Counted from the first letter of the stretch, positions 49,546 through 57,635 are shown. The stretch is DNA of 64,000 nucleotides from Enterobacter sp. Cy-643 (GCF_011752815.1 NZ_VWWV01000001.1:1550001-1614000); one strand, 5' to 3'. Translations and numbers: made by a program. The notes: generated by a model not told the origin, from the letters alone.

Positions 49546-49690
49546 CTTAAGTCCGAATCAGCATTCCAGCGATGCCAAACATAATTGCGCATAACGTTTG
49601 ATAACTACCAATATTGTCAGGTTGTGGTCATTGATTTTTTACCCGCGTCAGCAGTAGCATCCTGGTATTCGACATTCGAGAAGTTATAAG

Positions 49691-49876
49691 ATGCTCAAGA
49701 AAAGAGACTTTATCCGAGCCTGGTACTCAGGTGCTACGATATTTACGTGTTTTACTCTGGGAAACGAGATTGGCAATCGTTTCTTTTATGGTTCGAAGAT
49801 CCCCTGGTTGATCAGCATCATTATCGCTTTCGTTATCTGCGGTTCGGCACGCTCCTATTTTTCGTCGAAAAACTAA
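49691..49876 (+). CDS. Small predicted membrane protein, unrecognised
   Basis: A 61-residue frame with a basic N-terminus (MLKKRDFIRAWYSG) and a hydrophobic segment (about residues 36-52, IPWLISIIIAFVICG). The ribosome-binding site is weak (ATAAG). The stretch is AT-richer than the flanking core genes. No homology recognised. It ends 23 bp before the next small gene and may be co-transcribed with it. It could also be a chance frame. Confidence 0.45.
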   Translation: MLKKRDFIRAWYSGATIFTCFTLGNEIGNRFFYGSKIPWLISIIIAFVICGSARSYFSSKN

Positions 49877-49899
49877 GTTCAAATCAGGGCAAGTTAAAT

Positions 49900-50322
49900 A
49901 TGTCTCGTGATTTCGGTGTTTATTTACACACGCACAACCTACCGACGCCAGAAGAGTGGAAAGAAGAGATATTACAGCAAGGGTTTCCCTGTGAGCTTGA
50001 CAGCGATATCGCCTTACTAACGTTCAGTGGATTCCTGCGCTGTTCAGTTAACGGCGTAATTTCTGGCTTCGAATATTACGCCAGCGACCTGGATAACGAG
50101 GTGCTCAATGAACTTAACTTATCCAGATCCCTGAACTTCGATATCACATTTTGCGCCAGGGCACCTGCCTCTGGAGCCGTTGCTACACTCGCAGCTGCAA
50201 GCTGCCTGACAAAATTATCCGAGGGTTATCTCGTCGATTTCTGTTCTGGAAAAACAGTGCCCTCAGACGAGGTTATCGAATGGGCTAAATCTCAACCAGA
50301 AATGCAGGTAACATTTTCATAG
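49900..50322 (+). CDS. Small hypothetical protein of the accessory patch
   Basis: A 140-residue soluble protein (MSRDFGVYLHTHNLPTPEEW to EMQVTFS), unrecognised. It is acidic with several aromatic residues and a small Ala/Ser-rich stretch (ASGAVATLAAASCL). I take the ATG at 49900 because codons upstream belong to an overlapping frame with no family resemblance. The ribosome-binding site is weak. Size, composition and the Imm63-like neighbour suggest an immunity-type or toxin-associated protein, but this is inference from context. It ends in TAG, and the same frame is open again after it, through to the Imm63-like gene. Confidence 0.6.
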   Translation: MSRDFGVYLHTHNLPTPEEWKEEILQQGFPCELDSDIALLTFSGFLRCSVNGVISGFEYYASDLDNEVLNELNLSRSLNFDITFCARAPASGAVATLAAASCLTKLSEGYLVDFCSGKTVPSDEVIEWAKSQPEMQVTFS

Positions 50323-50499
50323 GCTATTGATGGCGTAGTGATAGATGATATTGATGGCGATATCATTTCTGCTCGGGGAGAATGGGATCCTCCTGGTGGA
50401 TGGGTAGACTTCAAACTTTCATTGAACACTGGTGTATTAATAAAAAACTTAAACACCCAGCCTGGAGTGAGGGAGAACCGACATGTTGAACATCGCACA
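50323..50499 (+). other. Open stretch between the TAG and the Imm63-like start, possible gene remnant
   Basis: 59 codons without a stop, in frame with both neighbours. A GTG at 50338 could start it. The product (VIDDIDGDIISARGEW, DPPGGWVDFKLSLNTGVLIKN) looks like real protein, with beta-strand alternation and few rare residues. It is too short for a gene by itself. It may be the tail of a lost toxin or immunity gene, or an N-terminal extension of the Imm63-like protein. A short frame from the ATG at 50483 with a good GGGAG ends in ATGA at the Imm63-like start, which could re-initiate translation. Confidence 0.35.
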
Positions 50500-50895
50500 A
50501 TGAAAACTATCGAAACGCTGAGAGCTGAGCTTCTGGCTATTGGCGAGCAACTCGGGGGCGGCGTCAGGCCAAACCATTACTTTATTATTCCTGATAAGCC
50601 TGACTATTTCGCGACACCCTACCTGGAGATTCATGACCAGGAATATCATTTTGTGGTGAACGAGCGAGGTATGGAGATCACACGAAAGGTAACGCCAAGT
50701 GATGAGGAAATTCTTTATTGGTTTACTAGTTGCGGCGTCAATGCGTTAGCTTCAAGTTACGCTGCTACACACGCCTCGCCTGATGAAGAGTTCAGGACGG
50801 CGTATTTTAGAAAGCGATTTTACTTGATGCTTTCAATAAAAACAGCGTGGGCAACCAGAGAGAAAAATGAAATCAAATCTCATCTTCACGTATAA
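50500..50895 (+). CDS. Immunity protein of the Imm63 type (orphan)
   Basis: 131 residues from the ATG at 50500. I recognise the Imm63 pattern from memory: an N-terminal helix (TIETLRAELLAIGEQLGG), PDKPDYFATPYLEI, YHFVVNERGMEITRK and TPSDEEILYWFTSCGVNALASSYA, then the terminal helix with REKNE. Such proteins neutralise toxin domains of contact-dependent or type VI delivered polymorphic toxins, which are nuclease or other effectors. No toxin, Rhs or CDI gene is in the window, so it is an orphan. Its last 77 bp are duplicated at 51607-51683. A start further upstream (GTG at 50338) would add 54 residues. Confidence 0.55.
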   Translation: MKTIETLRAELLAIGEQLGGGVRPNHYFIIPDKPDYFATPYLEIHDQEYHFVVNERGMEITRKVTPSDEEILYWFTSCGVNALASSYAATHASPDEEFRTAYFRKRFYLMLSIKTAWATREKNEIKSHLHV

Positions 50896-50896
50896 C
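50820..50896 (+). repeat. Direct repeat, copy 1 (end of the Imm63-like gene)
   Basis: 77 bp that match 51607-51683 at all but about four positions. This copy is coding: it encodes the last residues of the Imm63-like protein (LSIKTAWATREKNEIKSHLHV). Confidence 0.9.
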
Positions 50897-50901
50897 CTCT
50901 G

Positions 50902-51032
50902 GAATAGTCATTATTCACCTTAATGGTATTACTCTATAGGCTGCTTCCGGCCAGGGGCCGACAAGCCTTCCGAGGCCAAGCTCTTGTGCAACGTATATCC
51001 GCAGCACCTGATTGAGAGATCGCCAGTTTTTT
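50902..51032. repeat. Patchwork of short copies from flanking loci
   Basis: Three pieces sit side by side. 50902-50944 equals 52731-52773 (start and leader of the hydroxyacid dehydrogenase gene) with one mismatch. 50945-50996 resembles 52912-52963 (inside the LysR gene) with about nine mismatches. 51010-51032 resembles the mesD terminator at 49105-49128. None is coding here. The pieces show that this interval is a recombination scar, not a normal promoter region. Confidence 0.8.
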
Positions 51033-51102
51033 GCATCACCCTGTTCTTCACTTAGCCCTTTCACGTCGCACAGATAGCATTACTTTTCCAATGACGGGCA
51101 CC

Positions 51103-51585
51103 TCAGATTTTAAGTGCCGCCACGATTATAGCTTCCATTTTCTCCGGGGTAGTGAACGGAGCAAAACGCTTCAGCGGTTTTCCGTCCCGGCCAATCAGGA
51201 ACTTTGTGAAGTTCCACTTGATCCGCCCGCCCAGCACGCCAGGCAATTCTTTCTTCAGATAACGAAACACGGGATGCGCTGCGGTGCCGTTGACCTCGAC
51301 CTTTGCGAACATCGGGAAGCTGACACCGTAATTAATATGGCAGGTCTGCGAGATTTCGTCGGCGTCACCGGGTTCCTGTTTACCAAACTGGTTGCAGGGG
51401 AAACCAAGCACCACCAGCCCCTGCGCGGCGTACTTCTTATAGAGCGCCTCAAGGCCTGCGTACTGTGGCGTGAAGCCGCACTGGCTGGCCGTATTGACCA
51501 CCAGCACCAGCTTACCGGCGTAATCGGACAAAGCGACCTGCTGGCCAGTCAGGCTGGTGGCCGTCAGCTGATGAAAAGGCTGCAT
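51103..51585 (-). CDS. Glutathione peroxidase-family thiol peroxidase
   Basis: A 160-residue peroxidase with the thioredoxin-like fold. The peroxidatic cysteine is Cys36 (NTASQCGFTPQ), the glutamine is Gln70 (FPCNQFGKQEPG) and the tryptophan is in KWNFTKFLIGRDGKPL, completing the catalytic triad. A further cysteine (SQTCHINYG) could resolve the disulfide with thioredoxin. It has no signal peptide. It differs clearly from E. coli BtuE (183 residues), so it is a second family branch. The region upstream of its start holds the second copy of the 77 bp repeat, so its promoter may be part of a translocated segment. Confidence 0.9.
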   Translation of the reverse strand: MQPFHQLTATSLTGQQVALSDYAGKLVLVVNTASQCGFTPQYAGLEALYKKYAAQGLVVLGFPCNQFGKQEPGDADEISQTCHINYGVSFPMFAKVEVNGTAAHPVFRYLKKELPGVLGGRIKWNFTKFLIGRDGKPLKRFAPFTTPEKMEAIIVAALKI

Positions 51586-51606
51586 GTTGGGTTCCTTAGC
51601 ACTCGC

Positions 51607-51683
51607 TTACTCGATGCTTTCAATAAAAACAGCGTGGGCAACCAGAGAGAAAAATGAAATCAAATATCATCTTCACCTATACC
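51607..51683 (+). repeat. Direct repeat, copy 2 (upstream of the peroxidase gene)
   Basis: Matches 50820-50896, offset 787 bp, with about four mismatches. Here it is non-coding and lies 22 bp before the peroxidase start. It ends at a run of ten C residues (51682-51691) that looks like a junction. Confidence 0.9.
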
Positions 51684-51777
51684 CCCCCCCGGTTACCACA
51701 TTATTCACAGAGAGGAGTGCAAATTAGCCAGCACTCCAGTGACATCTAACTTTATCTATTTTGCACGCCATCGATTA

Positions 51778-52740
51778 TCAAAAGGATAAATTTATCACCT
51801 GTGATCTATCCCCTTCGAAATATCTAATGACATTATCAAACGCCACTTTGAAATATAAATCGTAACTGGCCTGTTCTACATAGCCAAGATGAGGAGTACA
51901 CAATACATTCGGCATACTTAAATAAGGGTGAGTTGTGTTATAAACAGGTTCATCCTCGTAAACATCCAGCGCAGCATAGCCAGGGCGCCCCTGTTTTAGC
52001 GCTTCGTAAAGTGCCCCTTCCGCAACCAGCTCCGCACGACTGGTATTAACGAACAAGGCGTCGGCTTTCATCGCAGACAGGTCGGCAAAGGTAATATTAC
52101 CTTCTGTTTGCGCCACTAAACGCTGGTGCACGGTGACAATATCGGATGTAGCAAAAAACTGTTCACGATTTTCCGGCACCAGAAATCCGGCAGACCGCGC
52201 CTCCTCCTTAGCCCGTTCACTTCCCCAAACCTGAACCTGCATATCAAATGCCTGCGCATAACTTGCAAGGCGTTTACCTATCTTGCCGAACCCAAGAATA
52301 CCGATGACTTGCTGACTAACCGCAGATCCTATTTCCGTTTGCCATCGCCCTTCTCTCATCGCATTCACTGAGGAGACCAGTTTACGCCTCGAGGCCATAA
52401 TCAATAACCAGGCTAATTCTGCCGGAGCCACCGGAGAACCCACCCCTTCAACCAGCGCAACACCTGCCCGTGTACAGGCTTCAATATCAACATTTCTTGC
52501 TAATTTACCCGTTTGGCTGATCAGCTTTAGATTCGGAGTCCGGCGTAAAAATGCCTCATCGACCACGGTTCTTTCACGAATAAGGATTAATGCCTGAGCA
52601 TTCAAAAGCGCCTCGTCTGCCTGAGCGGCTTTCGTTAAATCCCCCAGTGACGTGCAGCGGAACTTATCATGGCTGCGGAGAAAAGTGAGTGCCTGAGTGG
52701 CAAGCTGATAATCATCTGGAATTAAAACCTGAATAGTCAT
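51778..52740 (-). CDS. D-2-hydroxyacid dehydrogenase family protein
   Basis: A 320-residue NAD-dependent oxidoreductase. The Rossmann motif is GILGFGKIGKRLA; the catalytic Arg, Glu and His are in NTSRAELV, DVYEDEP and TPHLGYVE. It resembles phosphoglycerate/glyoxylate reductase-type enzymes, but specificity cannot be read from sequence. It lies 42 bp downstream of a LysR gene on the same strand, so the two may be one operon. A palindrome in the divergent region before that LysR gene would control both directions. Confidence 0.87.
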   Translation of the reverse strand: MTIQVLIPDDYQLATQALTFLRSHDKFRCTSLGDLTKAAQADEALLNAQALILIRERTVVDEAFLRRTPNLKLISQTGKLARNVDIEACTRAGVALVEGVGSPVAPAELAWLLIMASRRKLVSSVNAMREGRWQTEIGSAVSQQVIGILGFGKIGKRLASYAQAFDMQVQVWGSERAKEEARSAGFLVPENREQFFATSDIVTVHQRLVAQTEGNITFADLSAMKADALFVNTSRAELVAEGALYEALKQGRPGYAALDVYEDEPVYNTTHPYLSMPNVLCTPHLGYVEQASYDLYFKVAFDNVIRYFEGDRSQVINLSF

Positions 52741-52782
52741 TATTCACCTTAATGGTATTACGCTATAGGCTGCGTCACTATA

Positions 52783-53685
52783 TTAGCGGAATGTCCCTGT
52801 TTGCGTATTTATTTCGCCCAGTAGCCAGCGCTCAAAATCGCTTAATGCAGATTCGTTTATTCCCGTTTCCACCGGTTTAACTAAACAGAATTTTTTACTC
52901 AACGAGTCTGATTCCGGCCAGGGAGCGACCAGCCTTCCGCTATCGAGTTCTTGTGCAACGTACATACGTGGTACCAGGGCAACGCCTTGCCCAGCCAGGG
53001 CGGCAGCAATGGCCATTTCATGAAGATCGTACCGGACCCCCTGCGCCAGATTATCAAGGCTTATGCCCGTTGCACGGGCATAGTGATGCCAGGCATCCGG
53101 GTTCAGTCGTCGGTGAATTCTTGGTAAATCCTTCAACTGCCCCTTTCCCTCATGATCTGTTAACAAACCCGGGTGGCATACGGGAACCAGTTTTTCCTCA
53201 AAGAGAAATTGCACGCGCATCCCGGCCCACGCGGCATGTTCAAAATGCACTACGGCATCAAAACCGCTGCCGCTCAAAACAAAAGGATCGGTTCTGGCGG
53301 CAATATTTAACGTGATATCCGGATGCAAAGCGGCAAAACGGCTCAGCCGGGGGATAAGCCACCGGCTCGAAAATGTCGGCGGGGCGGCAATATCCAGACT
53401 CCTGCTGTCCCTGGGCATCCCCATGATGTACTGAGTGTCTCTTTCCATTCGCTTAAGCGTTTCGCGAACATGAGAGGCATAACGCGTCCCGACAGGGTTG
53501 AGTTTCACTCGGCTCCCTGTCCGGTCAAATAGTCGACAATCCAGTAACGATTCAAGGCGTGCAATCTGGCGACTAATGGCCCCTTCCGTCAGCGAAAGCT
53601 CCTCGGCGGCCCGGGCAAAGTTACCGTGCCGGGCCGCCGCTTCAAAAGCTTGCAGAGATGTACTGCTGGGAATTTTTCTACGCAT
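52783..53685 (-). CDS. LysR-family regulator (GcvA-like)
   Basis: A 300-residue LysR regulator with a winged helix (SLQAFEAAARHGNFARAAEELSLTEGAISRQIARLE) and the effector domain of the GcvA/AmpR-like group (LDIAAPPTFSSRWLIPRL). GGAGG just before the ATG at 53685 argues against the longer TTG start at 53703. It is divergent from an MBL hydrolase gene, and a perfect 8 bp-arm dyad in the gap is its likely binding site. It may control both the MBL gene and the downstream dehydrogenase. Confidence 0.87.
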   Translation of the reverse strand: MRRKIPSSTSLQAFEAAARHGNFARAAEELSLTEGAISRQIARLESLLDCRLFDRTGSRVKLNPVGTRYASHVRETLKRMERDTQYIMGMPRDSRSLDIAAPPTFSSRWLIPRLSRFAALHPDITLNIAARTDPFVLSGSGFDAVVHFEHAAWAGMRVQFLFEEKLVPVCHPGLLTDHEGKGQLKDLPRIHRRLNPDAWHHYARATGISLDNLAQGVRYDLHEMAIAAALAGQGVALVPRMYVAQELDSGRLVAPWPESDSLSKKFCLVKPVETGINESALSDFERWLLGEINTQTGTFR

Positions 53686-53709
53686 ACGCCTCCAGACAGA
53701 CAATGAACA

Positions 53710-53732
53710 ATCAGTGACTAAATATCACTGAT
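53710..53732. promoter_or_regulatory. LysR-type dyad between LysR and MBL genes
   Basis: ATCAGTGA and TCACTGAT flank a 7 nt AT-rich centre (CTAAATA). The perfect dyad, containing the T-N11-A type, lies 25 bp upstream of the LysR start and about 190 bp before the MBL gene. It is the expected recognition and autoregulatory site. Confidence 0.7.
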
Positions 53733-53922
53733 CAATGAAATATTGTCGATTCATTTGCCGAAGCATAGCCAGTAGCATGACAAAAAATCATTAAGCTGAT
53801 TTACGCCTGCGGAAATTTGTCGATGTCATGTTTCTGGAAGTGAGCAAGCGTCGAATGATTTTGCTCCACCGCCGTCAGGCATAAAAACCGGGTCTCTCTC
53901 CTGAACTCCCCCTGAGGTCTTT

Positions 53923-54774
53923 ATGAATTATTCATCTTTTCCGTCCTGCCAGATTGGCGATTTTCTGGTTACCGCCTTAAGTGATGGCTCTATGCCCGCT
54001 AGTCTGGATTTACTCTCTGGCATCGACATCGCAGAAGCAGAAGCCATCCAGCAGAGCGCAGGCCTGGCTGAGCCCGGTAATATTCACATTAACGCTTACC
54101 TGATTCGCGGGCAGGGTCTAACCCTGCTGGTGGATACAGGTACGGGGGGACGGAATAACGTTGGTGGGCAATTGAGAGCAAATCTTGCCGCCCTGGGCGT
54201 CGGGCCTGATGACGTGGACATGGTTTTATTGAGTCACTGTCATCCTGACCATATTGGCGGCCTGCTGGATGCTGAAGGAAACCCTGTATATAAACAGGCG
54301 GAACTTTATTTGCACCCTCTGGAAGCAGAATATTGGTGGGATGATGAAAAACAAACAGGCGCCAACGAACGGGGCAAGCTTAACTTCAGGCTGGCACGTC
54401 AAACATTAGAGGCCTATGCCCAGAACCTACATTTTTTTAGCCAGCGTGAAATCACAGCGGGTGTCCTCCCGGTTTGGTTACCGGGTCACACGCCGGGCCA
54501 CACCGGCTTTCGCATTGATGCGGATGATAAAAGCTTACTCATATGGGGAGACATCGTTCATTATCCCCACATTCAATCTGCGCTGCCTGGCGCCTCTATT
54601 CTCTTTGACGTTGATCCGGTGCAAGCCGAACAAACGCGGAAAAAAGTGCTGAAACAAGCCGCAAGGGAAAAACTGCTGATTGCAGGCATGCATCTGGACC
54701 GGGCAGGCTTTGCTACCCTTGGCATGGTTGATGATGGAGATGCTATTTCCTATACCCTGGCGCCAATCGCCTGA
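53923..54774 (+). CDS. MBL-fold metallo-hydrolase
   Basis: A 283-residue metallo-beta-lactamase-fold protein. The metal motif is HCHPDH (His105, His107, Asp109, His110), with a second histidine in LPGHTPGHTGF and a bridging aspartate in LIWGDIVH, all in order. It has no signal peptide, so it is cytoplasmic. The layout resembles lactonase/quinone-related MBL enzymes (AiiA or PQS-type groups), but the substrate is not determined. It is divergent from the LysR gene and converges with another LysR gene 2 bp away. Confidence 0.85.
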   Translation: MNYSSFPSCQIGDFLVTALSDGSMPASLDLLSGIDIAEAEAIQQSAGLAEPGNIHINAYLIRGQGLTLLVDTGTGGRNNVGGQLRANLAALGVGPDDVDMVLLSHCHPDHIGGLLDAEGNPVYKQAELYLHPLEAEYWWDDEKQTGANERGKLNFRLARQTLEAYAQNLHFFSQREITAGVLPVWLPGHTPGHTGFRIDADDKSLLIWGDIVHYPHIQSALPGASILFDVDPVQAEQTRKKVLKQAAREKLLIAGMHLDRAGFATLGMVDDGDAISYTLAPIA

Positions 54775-54776
54775 GC

Positions 54777-55682
54777 CTATTCCCCCCAGGGCCTCGCCGC
54801 TAACCGCGCCTTAAGCAGCTCGATAAACTTTTGCGCCCGGGGGCTTCGTTCTGCCTGCGGAGTACCGCTCAGCGCCACGATATCCGCATCCGGCAGCGTG
54901 TATTCCGGCAACAGTCTCACCAGCTCGCCGCTGTGAATTTGCGGCAGTACATCCCATTCGGAGCGCATGATGATCCCCCTGCCCGCCAGCGCCCATTCTT
55001 TGACTACTCGCCCTTCGTTGCTGGACAACCTGGGCGAGATCCGCTGCGGGCAGTCCCCTTGTGGGCCGGAAAAACGCCACAGCGTGGCGTCTTCGCTGTT
55101 TTCCCGCAGCGCAATGCAGTCGTGCTCCACCAGCTGTTCCGGCGAAAGCGGCGTCCCTCTCCGGTTCAGATATGCCGGGGAAGCGCAGATAAAGCGTTGG
55201 TTGGGCGCAAGCTTAATGCAGTGCATGCTGGAGTCGCGTAGCTCACCGATGAAAATCACCAGATCCCATTTGTGCAGCGTGGCCCAGTGCGGGTCGTCGG
55301 AAAGCGTCAACTCCACTTCAAGGCTTTCATGCCGCGCGGCGTATTCCCCCAGCAGCGGCGCAATATAGTCGTTACCGAATCCCAGCGGGGCCAGCACGCG
55401 CAGCTTGCCTCTGACCTGCTGCCGCCTGTCGTCCAGGGCAGACTGCAGGCCAGCCAGCTCAGTGAGTATTTTTTCTGCCCGGCTCAGCAGCAGCGAGCCT
55501 TCATCGGTGAGTGAAACCTGCCGCGAGGGGCGCAGAATAAGGTCGACGCCAAGCTTTTGTTCCAGCCCGCGCAGCCGCTGCGTAACGGAGGGCGGCGTGA
55601 CGTTCATCGCCCTTGCGGCGGCGGCCAGCGTGCCGTGGCTGGCGATAGTACGGAAGAAAGCCAGATCGTCGCTGTTTATCAT
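54777..55682 (-). CDS. LysR-family regulator next to the DSD1-like enzyme gene
   Basis: A 301-residue LysR protein (DDLAFFRTIASHGTLAAAARAMNVTPPSVTQRLRGLEQKLG). It is divergent from the DSD1-family enzyme gene across 93 bp, the classic layout for control of that gene. The effector is unknown; a D-amino acid or 3-hydroxy amino acid is a reasonable guess from the enzyme family. The AT-rich gap (TTAATTGATTTTATATTAATTTA) holds possible promoter elements. Confidence 0.85.
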   Translation of the reverse strand: MINSDDLAFFRTIASHGTLAAAARAMNVTPPSVTQRLRGLEQKLGVDLILRPSRQVSLTDEGSLLLSRAEKILTELAGLQSALDDRRQQVRGKLRVLAPLGFGNDYIAPLLGEYAARHESLEVELTLSDDPHWATLHKWDLVIFIGELRDSSMHCIKLAPNQRFICASPAYLNRRGTPLSPEQLVEHDCIALRENSEDATLWRFSGPQGDCPQRISPRLSSNEGRVVKEWALAGRGIIMRSEWDVLPQIHSGELVRLLPEYTLPDADIVALSGTPQAERSPRAQKFIELLKARLAARPWGE

Positions 55683-55775
55683 TAAGTTTAGGCCTAATCA
55701 TTAATTGATTTTATATTAATTTATACCTAACCAGCCGGATGACAAGATGCAGCCTCACCCCACAGGAGACCCGCT

Positions 55776-56915
55776 ATGTCCGCCGACTGGATAACTACCC
55801 TTGAAACCCCTTTTTTGCTGATCGAGAAACACAAATACCTGCGCAATATTAAGCGGCTTTACTCCCGGATTCAGGCTTTAGGCGGCGAGGTCCGGCCGCA
55901 CCTGAAAACGCTGCGCTCCATTGAGGCCGCCCGCTACCTGCTGAAGCAAAGCGATTCCCCGGCCACGGTTTCCACGCTCGCCGAGGCGGAAGCGTTTGCC
56001 GCCCCGGGATACACCAACCTGCTTTACGCCGTCGGCATCGCGCCCCATAAACTTCCCCGCGTGGCGGCGCTGATGGCTAAAGGTGTGAACCTGCACATTC
56101 TGCTCGACAGCGAACCGCAGGCTAGCGCCGTGGCCGAATACAGCCGGGCGTACGGCCTCAAGTTTTCGGTATTTATTGAGGTGGATTGCGACGGCCACCG
56201 GGGCGGATTGCCGCCGCACAGTGACGCTCTTTTGACCCTGGCCCGCATCATTGAGGCAAGCGGCTCGACGCTGACCGGGCTGCTGGCTCACGCCGGGGAA
56301 TCCTATAGCTGCCGCACGGACGAAGCTATTCTCGCGGCCGCCAGAGCCGAATGTGCCGCGATTAAAACCGCCGGAAACCGCCTGCGTGCGCAGGGCTATG
56401 CCTGTCCCGTATTAAGCGTAGGCGCCACGCCGACAGCCCATTTTGCGGACGATCTCACCGGCATAAATGAAGTCAGAGCCGGGGTGTTTACCACCTTCGA
56501 CCTGGTGATGAAAAACGTCGGCGTCTGCCGCCTGGAGGATATTGCGCTTAGCGTTGTCGCCACGATTATTGGCCATAACAGAGAGAAAGGCTGGATATTT
56601 ATTGATGCCGGATGGATGGCGCTTTCCCGCGACAGAGGCACGGCGGCGCAAAGTCAGGACTACGCTTACGGCCAGGTCTGCAGCCTGAACGGCGATCCTT
56701 ACGAAAACCTGCTGGTCACCACCACCAACCAGGAACACGGCATCATTGCCCTGCCGGACAGTTCAGCCTATGCCGTCGATGATTTCCCCGTCGGCAGCCG
56801 GGTGCGCATTCTGCCCAACCACGCCTGCGCCACCGCCGCTATGCACCAGCGGTATCAGGTTCTGAGCGAAGATAGTCTGGGGCAAGAGGTCTGGTCGCGG
56901 ATCGTGGGCTGGTAA
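55776..56915 (+). CDS. DSD1-family PLP enzyme (D-serine dehydratase/D-threonine aldolase-like)
   Basis: A 379-residue fold-type III enzyme with an alanine-racemase-like barrel. The PLP lysine is in RPHLKT (Lys44) and the C-terminal domain has the metal-site pattern of eukaryotic-type D-serine dehydratase and D-threonine aldolase (ILPNHACATAAMHQRY, with His and Cys two apart). Substrate candidates are D-serine, D-threonine or a related 3-hydroxy-D-amino acid. It is divergent from a LysR gene and convergent with a TetR gene 7 bp away. Confidence 0.85.
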   Translation: MSADWITTLETPFLLIEKHKYLRNIKRLYSRIQALGGEVRPHLKTLRSIEAARYLLKQSDSPATVSTLAEAEAFAAPGYTNLLYAVGIAPHKLPRVAALMAKGVNLHILLDSEPQASAVAEYSRAYGLKFSVFIEVDCDGHRGGLPPHSDALLTLARIIEASGSTLTGLLAHAGESYSCRTDEAILAAARAECAAIKTAGNRLRAQGYACPVLSVGATPTAHFADDLTGINEVRAGVFTTFDLVMKNVGVCRLEDIALSVVATIIGHNREKGWIFIDAGWMALSRDRGTAAQSQDYAYGQVCSLNGDPYENLLVTTTNQEHGIIALPDSSAYAVDDFPVGSRVRILPNHACATAAMHQRYQVLSEDSLGQEVWSRIVGW

Positions 56916-56922
56916 CCTGCCT

Positions 56923-57531
56923 CTACTTCGCCTGTTCCGTTAAAAGGTACAGCTCCAGCAGCGCCTGCGCTTCGTTGAGCACCGCTTTACGCTCTGCGTC
57001 ATTCTGCAGATTGGCCGCCGCCGCACCTTTGAGCATTTGCAGAATGACGACGGTCATCAGCCCAGCACGGTCGGCGGATAAACTGGGGAGCACAACCTGC
57101 AGCGCGGTGGAGAACCCGCCGCGCATGGCGTCCCTGAACTGGAGCCGGGCCGCTTCATGCTCGCCACGCTCTTCCACCAGCCTCAGGGCAAAGGTTCGCT
57201 GTGACTGCAGCGAAAGCACAAAGCGAGTGAACAGATCCGCCGCGGTGGGAATGTCGACCCCGGCAACGCTGGCTTCCAGCACTTCCAGCCGGTCGATCAC
57301 TTCGCGGGTGTACTCCAGCAGCAGCGCGTCGGCCAGCGACTCTTTGTTCGGAAAAAACCGGTACAGCGAGCCAATGGCCGTGCCGGAGCTGGCGGCGATT
57401 TCGGTCATGGTCACGGCGTCAAAGCCCTTCTCGCCGAAGAGTCGTGTGGCCGCTTCGGTTATCGCCGCCACGCGAAGATGGCCACGCAGGCGTTTAGGCT
57501 GGTTTGCCGCTAAGGGCGCTGGTTTCGTCAT
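56923..57531 (-). CDS. TetR-family regulator of the AbrB-like membrane gene
   Basis: A 202-residue TetR protein (AAITEAATRLFGEKGFDAVTMTEIAASSGTAIGSLYRFFPNKESLADAL) with an all-helical ligand domain. It is divergent from the AbrB-family membrane protein gene, and two palindromic operators lie in the 191 bp between them, so it most likely represses both itself and that gene. Confidence 0.88.
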   Translation of the reverse strand: MTKPAPLAANQPKRLRGHLRVAAITEAATRLFGEKGFDAVTMTEIAASSGTAIGSLYRFFPNKESLADALLLEYTREVIDRLEVLEASVAGVDIPTAADLFTRFVLSLQSQRTFALRLVEERGEHEAARLQFRDAMRGGFSTALQVVLPSLSADRAGLMTVVILQMLKGAAAANLQNDAERKAVLNEAQALLELYLLTEQAK

Positions 57532-57582
57532 AAAATATTTCGCATCAATCCGCTAACATTTATTCGCATAACGCCCATTGAG

Positions 57583-57635
57583 ATATGCGAGGGCATCCTC
57601 TAGAATCTGATTTATGCGAGGACAACCTCGCATAA
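57583..57635. promoter_or_regulatory. Two palindromic TetR operators
   Basis: A perfect 24 bp palindrome at 57612-57635 has arms TTATGCGAGG and CCTCGCATAA around 4 nt. A weaker copy at 57583-57606 keeps TATGCGAGG and CCTC. They are 29 bp apart centre to centre, close to three helical turns, and sit between the divergent TetR and AbrB-family genes. Confidence 0.8.

Noticed and set aside
50320-50322. Programmed read-through of TAG between the small hypothetical protein and the Imm63-like gene
   Set aside because: No stimulatory structure or known recoding context is visible; the common frame can be chance.
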